Assembly: GCA_964487155.1 (NCBI GenBank)
Contig: CAZAQB010000055.1
Span: 1-21,206 of the forward strand
Direction: 5' to 3'
Source of the DNA: CAZAQB01 sp964487155
GTDB taxonomy: Bacteria > Pseudomonadota > Gammaproteobacteria > Nitrococcales > Nitrococcaceae
DNA: 21,206 bases
Position 1 is the stretch's first letter. Each line of letters begins with the position of its first letter. Positions 8,418 to 16,616 of the stretch are shown here, piece by piece. The notes beneath the pieces are model-generated. The model was not told the origin of the DNA, ran no database searches, and saw only the letters and a program-made list of their open reading frames with translations. Position numbers and translations under genes: made by a program.

Positions 8418-9052
8418 CCGTCCACCTCGGCGCGGGCGGGTACCGCCATCACCGCGGCCGGCCAGGGTGCGCCGGACAGGGTCGTGCCCTGGAGACGGAT
8501 CAGGTCGGGGTACTGGCGCGCGGCGGCGGGCCAGTTGTCCCGCCAACCGGGGGGCTGGCCGGGCTCCGGGGCGCCGAAGTAGTCGAGGCGGGCATCGTCG
8601 AACACCAGGGGCAATGCCCGCTCCAGGGGCTCGCCCCGGGCGGCTTCCAGGCCGTCGGCCTCCGGGTCCAGCAGCCGGTAGCGCAGCCAGGGGGTGATGT
8701 CGCCCCGGCGCGCCTGCAGTTCCAGCTCCACCAGGTAGAGCCCCTGGCCGCGGGTGGCGTGGGCCAGGGGAGCGACGAACCGCAGGCGCTGGCGGTCGCC
8801 GTCGAACAGCGCCACCGGCGGATCGCGCCGGGCGTCGGTGAGCGGCGCCAGCAGTTGCACCTGGCGGCTCAGGAGATTGCGCACCACGCGCTCGGAGGCG
8901 GCCTCGGCGTGGCGCTCCGAGAGCGACTCCCAGCTGCGCAGGCCCATGCGCAGCGCGCCGTACACAGCCACCAGTACGACGGACAGCAGCACCAGGCTCA
9001 CCAGCACCTCCAGCAGCGTCAGGCCCGCCTGCCGATGGGGGGAGCGCACCAT
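8414..9052 (-). CDS. gspJ: Type II secretion minor pseudopilin GspJ
   Basis: A 212-residue minor pseudopilin. The leader MVRSPHRQAG precedes the type IV prepilin helix LTLLEVLVSLVLLSVVLVAVYGALRMG, with Glu at position 5 of the mature form. Cleavage and methylation would be by a GspO prepilin peptidase that is not encoded in this window. The first mature residue is Leu rather than Phe, which is tolerated. The globular domain fits GspJ in length and position. It starts three bases after the gspI stop and overlaps gspK. Confidence 0.94.
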   Translation of the reverse strand: MVRSPHRQAGLTLLEVLVSLVLLSVVLVAVYGALRMGLRSWESLSERHAEAASERVVRNLLSRQVQLLAPLTDARRDPPVALFDGDRQRLRFVAPLAHATRGQGLYLVELELQARRGDITPWLRYRLLDPEADGLEAARGEPLERALPLVFDDARLDYFGAPEPGQPPGWRDNWPAAARQYPDLIRLQGTTLSGAPWPAAVMAVPARAEVDG

Positions 9053-9055
9053 GGC

Positions 9056-9490
9056 TCAGAGCCTTCCGGGTCGGTCGCGGGGCGCGGCCCGCAGGGTCTG
9101 CAGGCGGACCTGGCGGGGCGCCTGCCCGGGCTCCTCCCAGCGCACGGTGGCGGTGAGCCGATACAGGACCAGGGCGGGCTCGGCGGCCAGGTCGTCGGCG
9201 GGAGGCTCGGCGGTCTCCACCGCCACCGACCAGTCGGCACCGCTGTCGAGCCGCCCGCGCTCGTCCAGGCGACGCAGCGGACGCTCGGCGCCGTAGCGCG
9301 CCAGCAGTCCGCGCGCCTGGACCACCGCCTCGACGTGGCGTTCGGCGCGGGCGCTGCCCCGGGCGCCGGAGGCGAACACCCGCAGCACCACCGAGAAGGC
9401 CATGACCAGGATGGTGAATGCCACCAGCATCTCCAGCAGGGTAAAGCCCCGGCTGCGGCACCGGCCCGGGCAGCGCTCAGGGACGCCCAT
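9056..9490 (-). CDS. gspI: Type II secretion minor pseudopilin GspI
   Basis: A 144-residue minor pseudopilin. The leader MGVPERCPGRCRSRG is followed by FTLLEMLVAFTILVMAFSVVLRVFA, a standard prepilin cleavage site with Glu5. GspI nucleates the pilus tip complex with GspJ and GspK. The start at 9490 overlaps the end of gspH by 14 bases. The length is slightly above the usual 120-130 residues because of a longer Arg-rich leader. Confidence 0.93.
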   Translation of the reverse strand: MGVPERCPGRCRSRGFTLLEMLVAFTILVMAFSVVLRVFASGARGSARAERHVEAVVQARGLLARYGAERPLRRLDERGRLDSGADWSVAVETAEPPADDLAAEPALVLYRLTATVRWEEPGQAPRQVRLQTLRAAPRDRPGRL

Positions 9491-9926
9491 CGCCGCCCTC
9501 CCGCACCTGGACCTCTCCGGTGAGCCAGTCGACCGATACGGTGTACAGCCGGGCGTCCAGCGCCAATTGCAGCTGGCCGCCGCCGCTGCTGCCGTCCGGG
9601 TAGAAGCGCAGCACCAGGCTCTCGGCCTCGGGGTCGGGCAGCTCCAGGCGCAGGCCGGCCGGGAACTCCCGCAGGCGGTGCCCGCCCTGGTGCACCCCGG
9701 CAGCGTCCACCGTGAAATCGACCTCCCGGTTGCGGGTCAGGGCCTCCAGCTGCGCCTCCCGGGCGGCGGCGGCCACGTCCCGGGCCGCCGCCCGCACCTG
9801 CACCGCCGGGCCGCCGGTGCCAAGCCGCGGCACCACCAGGGTCATGGCGAGGCCGAGCAACGCCATCACCACCAGCATCTCCAGCAGGGTGAAGCCCGCC
9901 GCGGGATGCCGGCAGCCTGCTCTCAC
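9477..9926 (-). CDS. gspH: Type II secretion minor pseudopilin GspH
   Basis: A 149-residue minor pseudopilin. From the GTG at 9926 the protein begins MRAGCRHPAAG and continues FTLLEMLVVMALLGLAMTLVVPRLG, a prepilin peptidase site with Glu5. The GspH-type globular part follows (AAREAQLEALTRNREVDFTVD, then strands). The GTG overlaps the gspG TGA as GTGA. The frame stays open far upstream across gspG and gspF, but that extension is shadow. The match of the leader to a prepilin signal makes this start clear. Confidence 0.93.
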   Translation of the reverse strand: MRAGCRHPAAGFTLLEMLVVMALLGLAMTLVVPRLGTGGPAVQVRAAARDVAAAAREAQLEALTRNREVDFTVDAAGVHQGGHRLREFPAGLRLELPDPEAESLVLRFYPDGSSGGGQLQLALDARLYTVSVDWLTGEVQVREGGDGRP

Positions 9927-10354
9927 CGCCAGCTCACCACGTCCTGGTTGTCGCCTTCGCCGCCCTCGGCGGCGTCCGCGCCCAGGGTGTAGAGGTCGTA
10001 GGCGCCGTGCTCGCCCGGCGCGCGGTAGCGGTACTCGCGGCCCCAGGGGTCCTCGGGGATGCGCGGCTTCTTCAGGTAGGGGCCGTTCCAGCCGTCGGCG
10101 CCGGAGGGCCGCTCCACCAGGGCCTGCAGCCCCTGCTCGGTGGTCGGGTAGCGGCCCATGTCCAGGTAGTAGAGATCGAGGCCGGCACCCAATTCCTCGA
10201 TCTGCAGACGGGCGGTGTCGGTCTTGGCCTTGTTCAGGTAGCCCAGCACGCGGGGGCCGGCCAGGCCGGCGAGCAGTCCCAGGATCACCAGCACCACCAG
10301 CAGTTCTATCAGGGTGAAGCCGCGGCTGCGCGCCGCGCGTCGCGTCGTTGCCAT
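9923..10354 (-). CDS. gspG: Type II secretion major pseudopilin GspG
   Basis: The major pseudopilin, 143 residues, whose polymer acts as the piston of the system. The leader MATTRRAARSRG precedes FTLIELLVVLVILGLLAGLAGPRVLG. The conserved core DLYYLDMGRYPTTEQGLQAL and GPYLKK...DPWGREYRYR is textbook GspG. The C-terminal loop TLGADAAEGGEGDNQDVVSW carries the acidic residues of the calcium site of this family. It has the best ribosome binding site in the run, as expected for the most abundant subunit, and lies 36 bases after gspF. Confidence 0.98.
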   Translation of the reverse strand: MATTRRAARSRGFTLIELLVVLVILGLLAGLAGPRVLGYLNKAKTDTARLQIEELGAGLDLYYLDMGRYPTTEQGLQALVERPSGADGWNGPYLKKPRIPEDPWGREYRYRAPGEHGAYDLYTLGADAAEGGEGDNQDVVSWR

Positions 10355-10362
10355 GAAAACAA

Positions 10363-10368
10363 CCTCCC
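10363..10368 (-). promoter_or_regulatory. Strong ribosome binding site of gspG
   Basis: GGGAGG eight bases before the ATG at 10354. It is stronger than the sites seen for most other genes of the run, several of which rely on overlap with the gene before, and would raise output of the major pseudopilin. Confidence 0.6.
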
Positions 10369-10390
10369 GGGCGGCGGCTGCGCCGCCCGC

Positions 10391-11608
10391 TCAAAAGGCC
10401 AGCTGGTTGACACCCAGGATGGCCACCAGAATCGACATCACGATACCTGCCACGACCACGCCCAGCACCAGGATCAGTGCCGGTTCCAGCACCGCCAGGG
10501 CGCGGCGCAGGCTGGTCTGCAGTTCTCGCTCGTAGACATCGGCGACCCGCTCCAGCATGGAGGGCAGATCGCCGGATTCCTCCCCGACCCGGATCATCTG
10601 CACGGCAAACGCCGGCAGCGCCTGGGCCCGGGCCAGCTCGTCGGCGAGCCGGCCGCCTTCGCGCAGACGCTCGGCCACCACGCCCAGGCGCTCCGCCAGG
10701 GGCAGCATTTCCACCACGTCCCCCGCCCCCCGGAACGCCTCCAGCAGCGGCACCCCGTTGCCCAGCAGGGTGCTCAGGGTGCGCGCAAAGCGGGCGGTAT
10801 CCGCCCGGCGCAGGAACTCCCCAGCCAGCGGTGTGCGCAGCGCCAGCGCCTGCAACCGGCGCCGCGGGCCGGGCCGGCGCGCCAGCCGCTGGAACAGGGC
10901 CGCCAGGGCCAGGGTGCCGGCCAGCAGCGCCACGCCGTGGTTCTGCAGCAGCTCGCCGGCCCCCACCACCACCCGGGTGGCGAGCGGCAGCTCCCGGTCC
11001 ACATCGGCAAACAGCTGGGCGAACTGGGGCACCACGTAGGTCAGCAGCAGCAGCACCGCCCCCACCGCCACCAGCACCAGGATCACCGGATAGATCAGCG
11101 CCGAGGTGACCGACTCGCGCAGCTCCCGGCTGCGTTCGAGGTGCTCCGCCAGCCGCCCCAGCACGGTTTCCAGGGCGCCGCCGGACTCGCCGGCCCGCAC
11201 CAGGTTCACGTACACCGGCGGGAACACCCGCGGGTGCGCGGCCAACGCCGCCCCCAGGGCCTCGCCGTGCTGCACCCGCCGGCGGATGTCCTCCACCAGC
11301 GAGAGCAGCGCCGGATTGGCGCTCAACGCGCCGAGCACGCCCAGGGCCCGGTCGAGCGGCAGGCCCGCCTCCAGCAGGGTCGCCAGCTCGCGGGTGAAGG
11401 CGGCAAGCTCCGCATCCTTCACCCGATGGCGCTGCAGGCTCAGCCGGGGCCGGCTGCGGGGCGCCGGACGGCCGCGCTCCTCCACCCGTATCGGCACCTG
11501 CCCCTGGGCCTGGAGGCGGGCCACCACCTCGGCCACCGAGGCGCCTTCGAGGCTGCCGGTGCTCACCTCGCCGGCCGGTGACGCCGCCTTGTACCAGTAT
11601 CTGCCCAC
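10391..11608 (-). CDS. gspF: Type II secretion inner-membrane platform protein GspF
   Basis: A 405-residue polytopic protein. An N-terminal cytoplasmic part (MGRYWYKAASPAGEVSTG) leads to two copies of the T2SSF fold, each with ELATLLEAGLPL-like or TLLGNGVPLLEAF motifs and a GE(S/E)SG(A/D)L signature (RAGESGGALE and RVGEESGDLP). Membrane segments lie at about 170-195, 225-245 and 375-400. GspF sits at the centre of the inner-membrane platform and contacts GspE and GspL. The start is a GTG at 11608, nine bases after the gspE stop, and the first residues match the family start. Confidence 0.97.
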   Translation of the reverse strand: MGRYWYKAASPAGEVSTGSLEGASVAEVVARLQAQGQVPIRVEERGRPAPRSRPRLSLQRHRVKDAELAAFTRELATLLEAGLPLDRALGVLGALSANPALLSLVEDIRRRVQHGEALGAALAAHPRVFPPVYVNLVRAGESGGALETVLGRLAEHLERSRELRESVTSALIYPVILVLVAVGAVLLLLTYVVPQFAQLFADVDRELPLATRVVVGAGELLQNHGVALLAGTLALAALFQRLARRPGPRRRLQALALRTPLAGEFLRRADTARFARTLSTLLGNGVPLLEAFRGAGDVVEMLPLAERLGVVAERLREGGRLADELARAQALPAFAVQMIRVGEESGDLPSMLERVADVYERELQTSLRRALAVLEPALILVLGVVVAGIVMSILVAILGVNQLAF

Positions 11609-11617
11609 GGTTGCCGA

Positions 11618-13342
11618 TCAGGCGTCGCGGGTGACCCGCAACACCTCGTCCAGGCTGGTCTCGCCCGCCAGCGCCTTGTTCAGGCCGTCCCGGAACAGGC
11701 TGTGCATACCCTCCTGGCGGGCCTGGGCCGCCAGCCGGCCGGCGTCGGCGTGGGCCAGCACCAGCTCGCGCAGCGCCTCGCTGACCACCATGAACTCGGC
11801 GATGCTGCTGCGGCCCCGGTAGCCGGTGCCGCCGCAGGCCTCGCAGCCGCGCCCGACGTACACGGTGGGCGGGCCGCCGCCGGTGTCTTCCAGGCCCAGC
11901 CGCCGGGCCAGCGCATCGGGGACCGCCGCCGGCTCCCGGCACTCGGCGCACAGCCGCCGCACCAGGCGCTGGGCGAGCACCGCCCGTACCGTGGAGGTGA
12001 GCAGGTAGTCCTCCACGCCCATGTCCAGCAGCCGGGTGATGCTGCCGGCGGCGTCGTTGGTGTGCAGGGTGGAGAGTACCAGGTGGCCGGTGAGCGCCGA
12101 CTGCACGGCGATCTCGGCAGTCTCGCGGTCGCGCATCTCGCCGATCATGATGATGTCCGGGTCCTGGCGGACGATGGAGCGCAGCGCGGCGGCGAAACCG
12201 AGCCCGATCTGGGGCTTCACCTGGATCTGGTTGATGCCCTCCAGGTTGTATTCCACCGGATCCTCCACGGTGAGAATCTTGCGCTCCGGCGTGTTCAGGT
12301 GGCGCAGCCCGGCGTACAGGGTGGTGGTCTTGCCGCTGCCGGTGGGCCCGGTGACCAGGAAGATGCCGTGGGGATGGGCCAGCATGTCCTTGAGGCGCTC
12401 GGCCATGGCGTCGTCGAAGCCCAGGATCTGGAAGTCGAGGGCCACGTCCGCCCGGTGCAGCAGCCGCAGCACCACGCTCTCGCCGTGCAGGGTGGGCACG
12501 GTGGACACCCGCAGGTCGATGTCCTGGCCCAGGGCGCGGATGCGGATGCGCCCGTCCTGGGGCAGGCGGCGCTCGGCGATGTTCAGGTTGGCCATGATCT
12601 TGATGCGCGAGACCACCGCGGAGGCCATCTCGGTGGGCCGGGAGTCCACGTCCCGCAGCACGCCGTCGACCCGGTAGCGGAACCGGACCTGATCCTCGAA
12701 GGGCTCGACGTGGATGTCGGAGGCCCGCGCCTCCACCGCCCGCTGCATGAGCTGGCTCACCAGGCGCACCACCGGCGCCTCGCTGGCCATCTCCCGCAGC
12801 CGCTCGGCATCCGCCTCATAGGCCTCTCGGGCCTCGGCGCCGGAGGCCTGGGCCTCGGCTTCGGCCTCCAGCCCCAGGCGTTCCAGGGCGGCCTCCAGCT
12901 CGGAGGGCAGGGCCAGCTGAAACTCGGGGCTGACCCCGCAGGCGAAACGCAGCGCATGCTGCAGGTAGCTGTCGTAGGGGTCGGTCACCGCGACGATCAG
13001 CAGCCCCGGCGCCTCGTCGAGCACCAGGGCGCAGCGCTCCACCAGAAAGCGCCGCGACAGCCGGGCCGGCAGCACCGGACGCTCCGGCAGATCGGCGCCC
13101 AGCGCCAGGGGCAGACCGGTGAGCCGCGCCAGGCAGCCCATGACCTCCCGCTCGGGCAGCACGCCGAGCCGGGCCAGCACGTTCCACAGCGGCTCGCCGG
13201 CGAGCTGCTCGCGCTGCAACCGCCAGGCCCGGTCCAGCTGGGCCTCGCTGAGCCGGCCCTCGGCGCCCAGGGTCTCGCAGAGGGCCTGCTCGGCGGCCTC
13301 CCGGGTCTGCGGCGCGCCGGCGGGCCGTTCGGCGGTGCTCAT
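11618..13342 (-). CDS. gspE: Type II secretion ATPase GspE
   Basis: A 574-residue cytoplasmic ATPase that powers pseudopilus assembly. An N-terminal GspE/MshE-type domain (about 1-150) is followed by the N2 domain with DIHVEPFEDQVRFRYRVDG. The Walker A motif is GPTGSGKTTT with Lys338. An Asp box (LTVEDPVEY), a Walker B-like DIIMIGEMRD and a His box (LSTLHTNDA) follow. The four-cysteine zinc site is intact as C465-x2-C468-x31-C500-x2-C503. All catalytic parts are present, so I expect an active enzyme. It is 16 bases after the isomerase gene and opens the secretion part of the run. Confidence 0.98.
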   Translation of the reverse strand: MSTAERPAGAPQTREAAEQALCETLGAEGRLSEAQLDRAWRLQREQLAGEPLWNVLARLGVLPEREVMGCLARLTGLPLALGADLPERPVLPARLSRRFLVERCALVLDEAPGLLIVAVTDPYDSYLQHALRFACGVSPEFQLALPSELEAALERLGLEAEAEAQASGAEAREAYEADAERLREMASEAPVVRLVSQLMQRAVEARASDIHVEPFEDQVRFRYRVDGVLRDVDSRPTEMASAVVSRIKIMANLNIAERRLPQDGRIRIRALGQDIDLRVSTVPTLHGESVVLRLLHRADVALDFQILGFDDAMAERLKDMLAHPHGIFLVTGPTGSGKTTTLYAGLRHLNTPERKILTVEDPVEYNLEGINQIQVKPQIGLGFAAALRSIVRQDPDIIMIGEMRDRETAEIAVQSALTGHLVLSTLHTNDAAGSITRLLDMGVEDYLLTSTVRAVLAQRLVRRLCAECREPAAVPDALARRLGLEDTGGGPPTVYVGRGCEACGGTGYRGRSSIAEFMVVSEALRELVLAHADAGRLAAQARQEGMHSLFRDGLNKALAGETSLDEVLRVTRDA

Positions 13343-13358
13343 GGGCGGGCCGCTCGGC

Positions 13359-14336
13359 TCATTGCAGGTTCACCTGGATATCGGCCTGCTCGCGCAGGCC
13401 GGCCACGTATTCCTCGATGAGCTGTTCGCCGCGCTGGCGGGCGAGGTAGTTGCGGATCGGCTCCCGGGCCTCATCCAGGGGCGGCAGGGCGCCCGGCTCG
13501 CGGCTCTCCACGCGGATCACGTGGAAACCCTGGCGCGAGCGCAGCGGCCCCTTGATCTCGCCCACCTCCACCCGCGCCAGCGGGCCCTGCAGGGCCAGCG
13601 GCAGCTGCTGGCGGGTGATCAGGCCCATGTCGCCGCCGCGGCCGGCGTTGGCGCCGTCGGAGACCTCACGGGCGAGCGCGGCGAAGTCCTCACCCGAGCG
13701 GATGCGCTGCAGCACCGCCTGGGCCTGCGCTTGGGCCGCGCGCAGCGTCTCGGCGTCTGCCTCGCGGGGCAGCGCCAGCAGCACCTGGCGCAGTCGCAGG
13801 CGCTCCTCGCCCCGGAGGTCATCCTCATGATCGCGGTAGAAGTCTTTCACTTCCTGATCGCTGATACGGATCTTGGCGTAGACCTCCTGGCGCAGCAGGA
13901 AGGCGCCGGCAAGGCGTCGTCGGGTTTCCTGCTGGAACTGCTCCTGGGTCAGGCCCCGGGATTCCAGGGACACGATGAAGGACTGGCGGTTGGGATACTC
14001 GGCACGCTCGCGCTCCACCGCCTCGATGACCTGGCCCTCGGTGGGCAGCAGGTCCTGCCGGCGGGCCTCCTGCCAGAGCAGTTCCTGGTCGATGAGCTCA
14101 TCGAGTTGCTCGCGCCGGGCCTTCGCATAGACGTTGGGATTGAAGATTCCGCCGGCGGCGTTCAAGTTGCCACTGGCCATGAAGTGATCCACCTTGCGCT
14201 TCAGGGCCTGGGGGGGGATGGGCTCACCGTTGACGGTGGCCACCGGCGGGCCGGCCAGCACGGGCAGGGCCACCAGCAGCGCCAGCAGCCCAATGCGCCC
14301 GCCACGGCGCAGACGGTCGGGAAAGAACTTGAACAT
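13359..14336 (-). CDS. Periplasmic parvulin-type peptidyl-prolyl isomerase (SurA/EpsD-like)
   Basis: A 325-residue secreted foldase. A signal peptide (about 1-29) precedes VATVNGEPI, the usual start of SurA_N-type chaperone domains. The helical chaperone region covers about 35-175 and a single parvulin domain about 178-278, with LRQVLLALP, FAALAREVSDG, GGDMGLI and FHVIRVESRE. A C-terminal helix returns to the chaperone part. It resembles the EpsD family of isomerases more than SurA, which has two parvulin domains. Placement between the redox genes and gspE suggests it folds proteins that the secretion system exports, since that system only takes folded cargo. This role is inferred from position. 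Confidence 0.9.
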   Translation of the reverse strand: MFKFFPDRLRRGGRIGLLALLVALPVLAGPPVATVNGEPIPPQALKRKVDHFMASGNLNAAGGIFNPNVYAKARREQLDELIDQELLWQEARRQDLLPTEGQVIEAVERERAEYPNRQSFIVSLESRGLTQEQFQQETRRRLAGAFLLRQEVYAKIRISDQEVKDFYRDHEDDLRGEERLRLRQVLLALPREADAETLRAAQAQAQAVLQRIRSGEDFAALAREVSDGANAGRGGDMGLITRQQLPLALQGPLARVEVGEIKGPLRSRQGFHVIRVESREPGALPPLDEAREPIRNYLARQRGEQLIEEYVAGLREQADIQVNLQ

Positions 14337-14353
14337 CGCCAGAACTCTCTCGG

Positions 14354-15946
14354 TCAGCGGGGCTCCACCCAGGACGACTCGGCGGCGACCTGGCGGCGCT
14401 TGAGGTCGACGGAGACCACGTGGGCCCCCTTGACACCGATGCGCCGGGCACCGTCGTAGGTGATGGGTGGTGCGAGCCCGGTATCGTACTCGTAGAGGTC
14501 CTCAAGGCCCTCGACCAGCCCCTCGCGGCTGATGGCGCGGCCCTGCTGGCGCAGGGCCTCCGCCACCATCCGCACCGACACGTAGGCAGCCACCTGGGCT
14601 GCCAGGGCGCGGCGGGGCAGGCCGTGCTCCGCATGGAAACGGCCGAACTTGCTGCGGCCCTCCGCCGAGACGTCGGCCGGCAGGGTGGGATAGGAGAGAT
14701 AGATGCGCCGGTGGAAGGCCTCCGGCGCCTGCAGCGCGCCGGATGCGACCTCCGGGCCCACGGCGTAGACGTAGGGCGTCCAGTTGGCGGCGGCGGCGGC
14801 CTCCAGCAGCCGTGCCAGTTGCGGGCCCTCGCCGGCGAAGAACAGCGTCGAGACACCCCGGCTGCGCTGCGCCTCCACCAGGGCTCGCAGCTTGCCGGCC
14901 GCTTCGGGCATGGGCTCCACCTGCAAGCCGCTCCAGCTCCAGTGGCGGGCCTGGCGGCGGATCGCGTCGACCACCCGCGCGTCCCGGTCGGCGTCACCAT
15001 GCACCATTGCCACGGGGATGGAGGCGTCGGGCATGCGGCCGCCGGCGTAGTCCACCAGGGCGCGGGCCTGGGTCTCGGGGCCGGCAAACAGGAAGAACGC
15101 GAAATCGCCCAGCGTCCGGTCGGCGGGGGCATGACCGGTGAACGGCGCCACCACCGGCACCTTGTGGGTTTCAGCCAGTCCGGCGAGTTCCGCGTCCAGG
15201 CCGTCACTGAAGGGGGCCAGCAGGGCGAACACCTCGCCGCCGGCCATCAGCGCCTCGGCGGCCGCCCGGGCCTCCTGCGGCGACCCGGCCCGGCGGACCC
15301 GCAGTTCCAGGCGCCGGCCATAGATGCCGCCGCCGGCGTTCAGATCCTCGAAGGCGGCCTCGATCACCGAGCGCACCGCATCCGCCACGCCGCGGCCGCC
15401 GCCGGCCTCCGGCAGCACGGTGCCGAATACCAGCCGCTCGGGTCCCACGCCCGGGTCCAGATCCTGCTCCAGCACCTTCAGGTAGGCCACCAGGGCGTCC
15501 AGATCCTCCGGGGCCATGCGGAAGCGGGGCATATCCTCGTTGAGCCGGTTGCCCGCCGGGTCGATGCCGGCGGTGATGGCCTGGGCGAGGCTCGCCTGGT
15601 CGTAGGCGGAGAACCGCCGGCCCTTGGCGGTGGTGCCGCCGTAGCTGCGGGCGAGCCGGCTCCAGCGGATGTCGCTGGGGATGATGCCGCTCTCCTGCCG
15701 GCCCTTGCCGTCCCGGCCATGGCAGCTGGCGCAGGGAAAGCTGCGGGCGGGCAGCGGCACCCCGGTGCTCCCTACGAGCGCCTGAATCGGCTCGCCGGAA
15801 GGGCTGACGCCGCGGTTGTAAATGACCTTGCCCCGCTGCTGCAGATCGGTCAGCTCCGCCGCCGCCGCGTGTAATGCCATCGGGAGGGCCAGGGCGAGGG
15901 CCGCGAAGCCCGCACACCGGGCCCGAGACAGGCCCTGGCCTCCCAT
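14354..15946 (-). CDS. Cytochrome c fused to an ABC-type periplasmic ligand-binding domain
   Basis: A 530-residue periplasmic protein with two parts. After a signal peptide (about 1-30) comes a class I cytochrome c with CASCH at 72-76 and a distal Met at 139 or 144 (DMPRFRMAPEDL), ending near 160. From about residue 166 (RLVFGTVLPEAG) to about 510 it is a LivK-like type I periplasmic binding protein, with AAFEDLNAGGGIYGRRLEL and VPVVAPFTG typical of the branched-chain amino acid receptor family. No ABC permease or ATPase is nearby, so transport is unlikely. The fusion may pass or gate electrons in response to a ligand, or serve as an electron acceptor for a partner. It starts one base after the stop of the SCO gene before it. 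Confidence 0.9.
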   Translation of the reverse strand: MGGQGLSRARCAGFAALALALPMALHAAAAELTDLQQRGKVIYNRGVSPSGEPIQALVGSTGVPLPARSFPCASCHGRDGKGRQESGIIPSDIRWSRLARSYGGTTAKGRRFSAYDQASLAQAITAGIDPAGNRLNEDMPRFRMAPEDLDALVAYLKVLEQDLDPGVGPERLVFGTVLPEAGGGRGVADAVRSVIEAAFEDLNAGGGIYGRRLELRVRRAGSPQEARAAAEALMAGGEVFALLAPFSDGLDAELAGLAETHKVPVVAPFTGHAPADRTLGDFAFFLFAGPETQARALVDYAGGRMPDASIPVAMVHGDADRDARVVDAIRRQARHWSWSGLQVEPMPEAAGKLRALVEAQRSRGVSTLFFAGEGPQLARLLEAAAAANWTPYVYAVGPEVASGALQAPEAFHRRIYLSYPTLPADVSAEGRSKFGRFHAEHGLPRRALAAQVAAYVSVRMVAEALRQQGRAISREGLVEGLEDLYEYDTGLAPPITYDGARRIGVKGAHVVSVDLKRRQVAAESSWVEPR

Positions 15947-15947
15947 G

Positions 15948-16616
15948 TCAGAGGTCGACCTGGAGGCTGGTGAGCTTCAGGGCGATCTGCGAGACATCCG
16001 CCATGGGCTGGATCTTGGTCCAGTGCTTCTTGGGCACGTTGCCCGCGAGCATCAGTGTGGTGTGGTTCTCGTAGTCCGCGGTGTACTGGCCGAAGCGCTT
16101 GATGATCCGGTTGACGTGCTCCGGCTTGCCGGTGAGCCAGAGCCAGCCGGGCACATCGGCGTTCTGCTCGGCGGCGAATGCTTTCATGTGGTTGGGGGTG
16201 TCCCGCTCCGGATCGACGCTGATGCTGATGAAGAACACCTCCTTGCCGAAGCGCTCACCGAGGGTGTTACGCAATTGGTTGAGCTTGGCGGTGGCGATCG
16301 GGCAGGCGTCCTCGCAATTGGTGAAGATGAAGTCGATCAGTACCGTGCGCCCGCGCAGCACGTCGCTGTAGAAACGCAGCTCCTGGCCGTTCTGGTCAAC
16401 TACTGGCAAGTCGGTGAAGTACTCCCGTGCCTTGTCTTCTTCCTTCGGCGTCATTCCGCCCGCTTCCTCGGCGGGTGCGGTACGACTCAGCTTTTCGCCG
16501 AGCTCCAGCATCTGCTCGGCTTCGTGCTCTCCCCCATGGCCAAGGACCAGGGTCGGCACCAGGGCCAGCAGGCCGGAGAGCAGCAGCACGTGGGAACGGC
16601 TCGTCATGGCAATCAT
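15948..16616 (-). CDS. SCO1/SenC family copper chaperone or thiol reductase (second copy)
   Basis: A 222-residue periplasmic thioredoxin-fold protein. A signal peptide (about 1-26) precedes HGGEHEAE, a His-rich start of the mature protein. The SCO copper site is complete: Cys101 and Cys105 in TNCEDACP, and His185 in ENHTTLML. SCO proteins deliver copper to the CuA site of cytochrome oxidase and to other copper enzymes, or keep their cysteines reduced. No cytochrome oxidase gene is nearby, so a different copper client is likely. Its ATG overlaps the stop of the first SCO gene as ATGA. A second ATG three codons downstream is also possible. Confidence 0.93.
   Translation of the reverse strand: MIAMTSRSHVLLLSGLLALVPTLVLGHGGEHEAEQMLELGEKLSRTAPAEEAGGMTPKEEDKAREYFTDLPVVDQNGQELRFYSDVLRGRTVLIDFIFTNCEDACPIATAKLNQLRNTLGERFGKEVFFISISVDPERDTPNHMKAFAAEQNADVPGWLWLTGKPEHVNRIIKRFGQYTADYENHTTLMLAGNVPKKHWTKIQPMADVSQIALKLTSLQVDL

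Noticed and set aside
11702..13420. A 572-codon plus-strand open frame opposite gspE
   Set aside because: The minus strand encodes a complete GspE with all catalytic motifs. The plus-strand product has shadow composition.
14420..15874. A 484-codon plus-strand open frame opposite the cytochrome/binding-protein fusion
   Set aside because: No recognisable domain, Gly/His/Gln-rich product. The opposite strand encodes a signal peptide, a CASCH site and a binding-protein fold.
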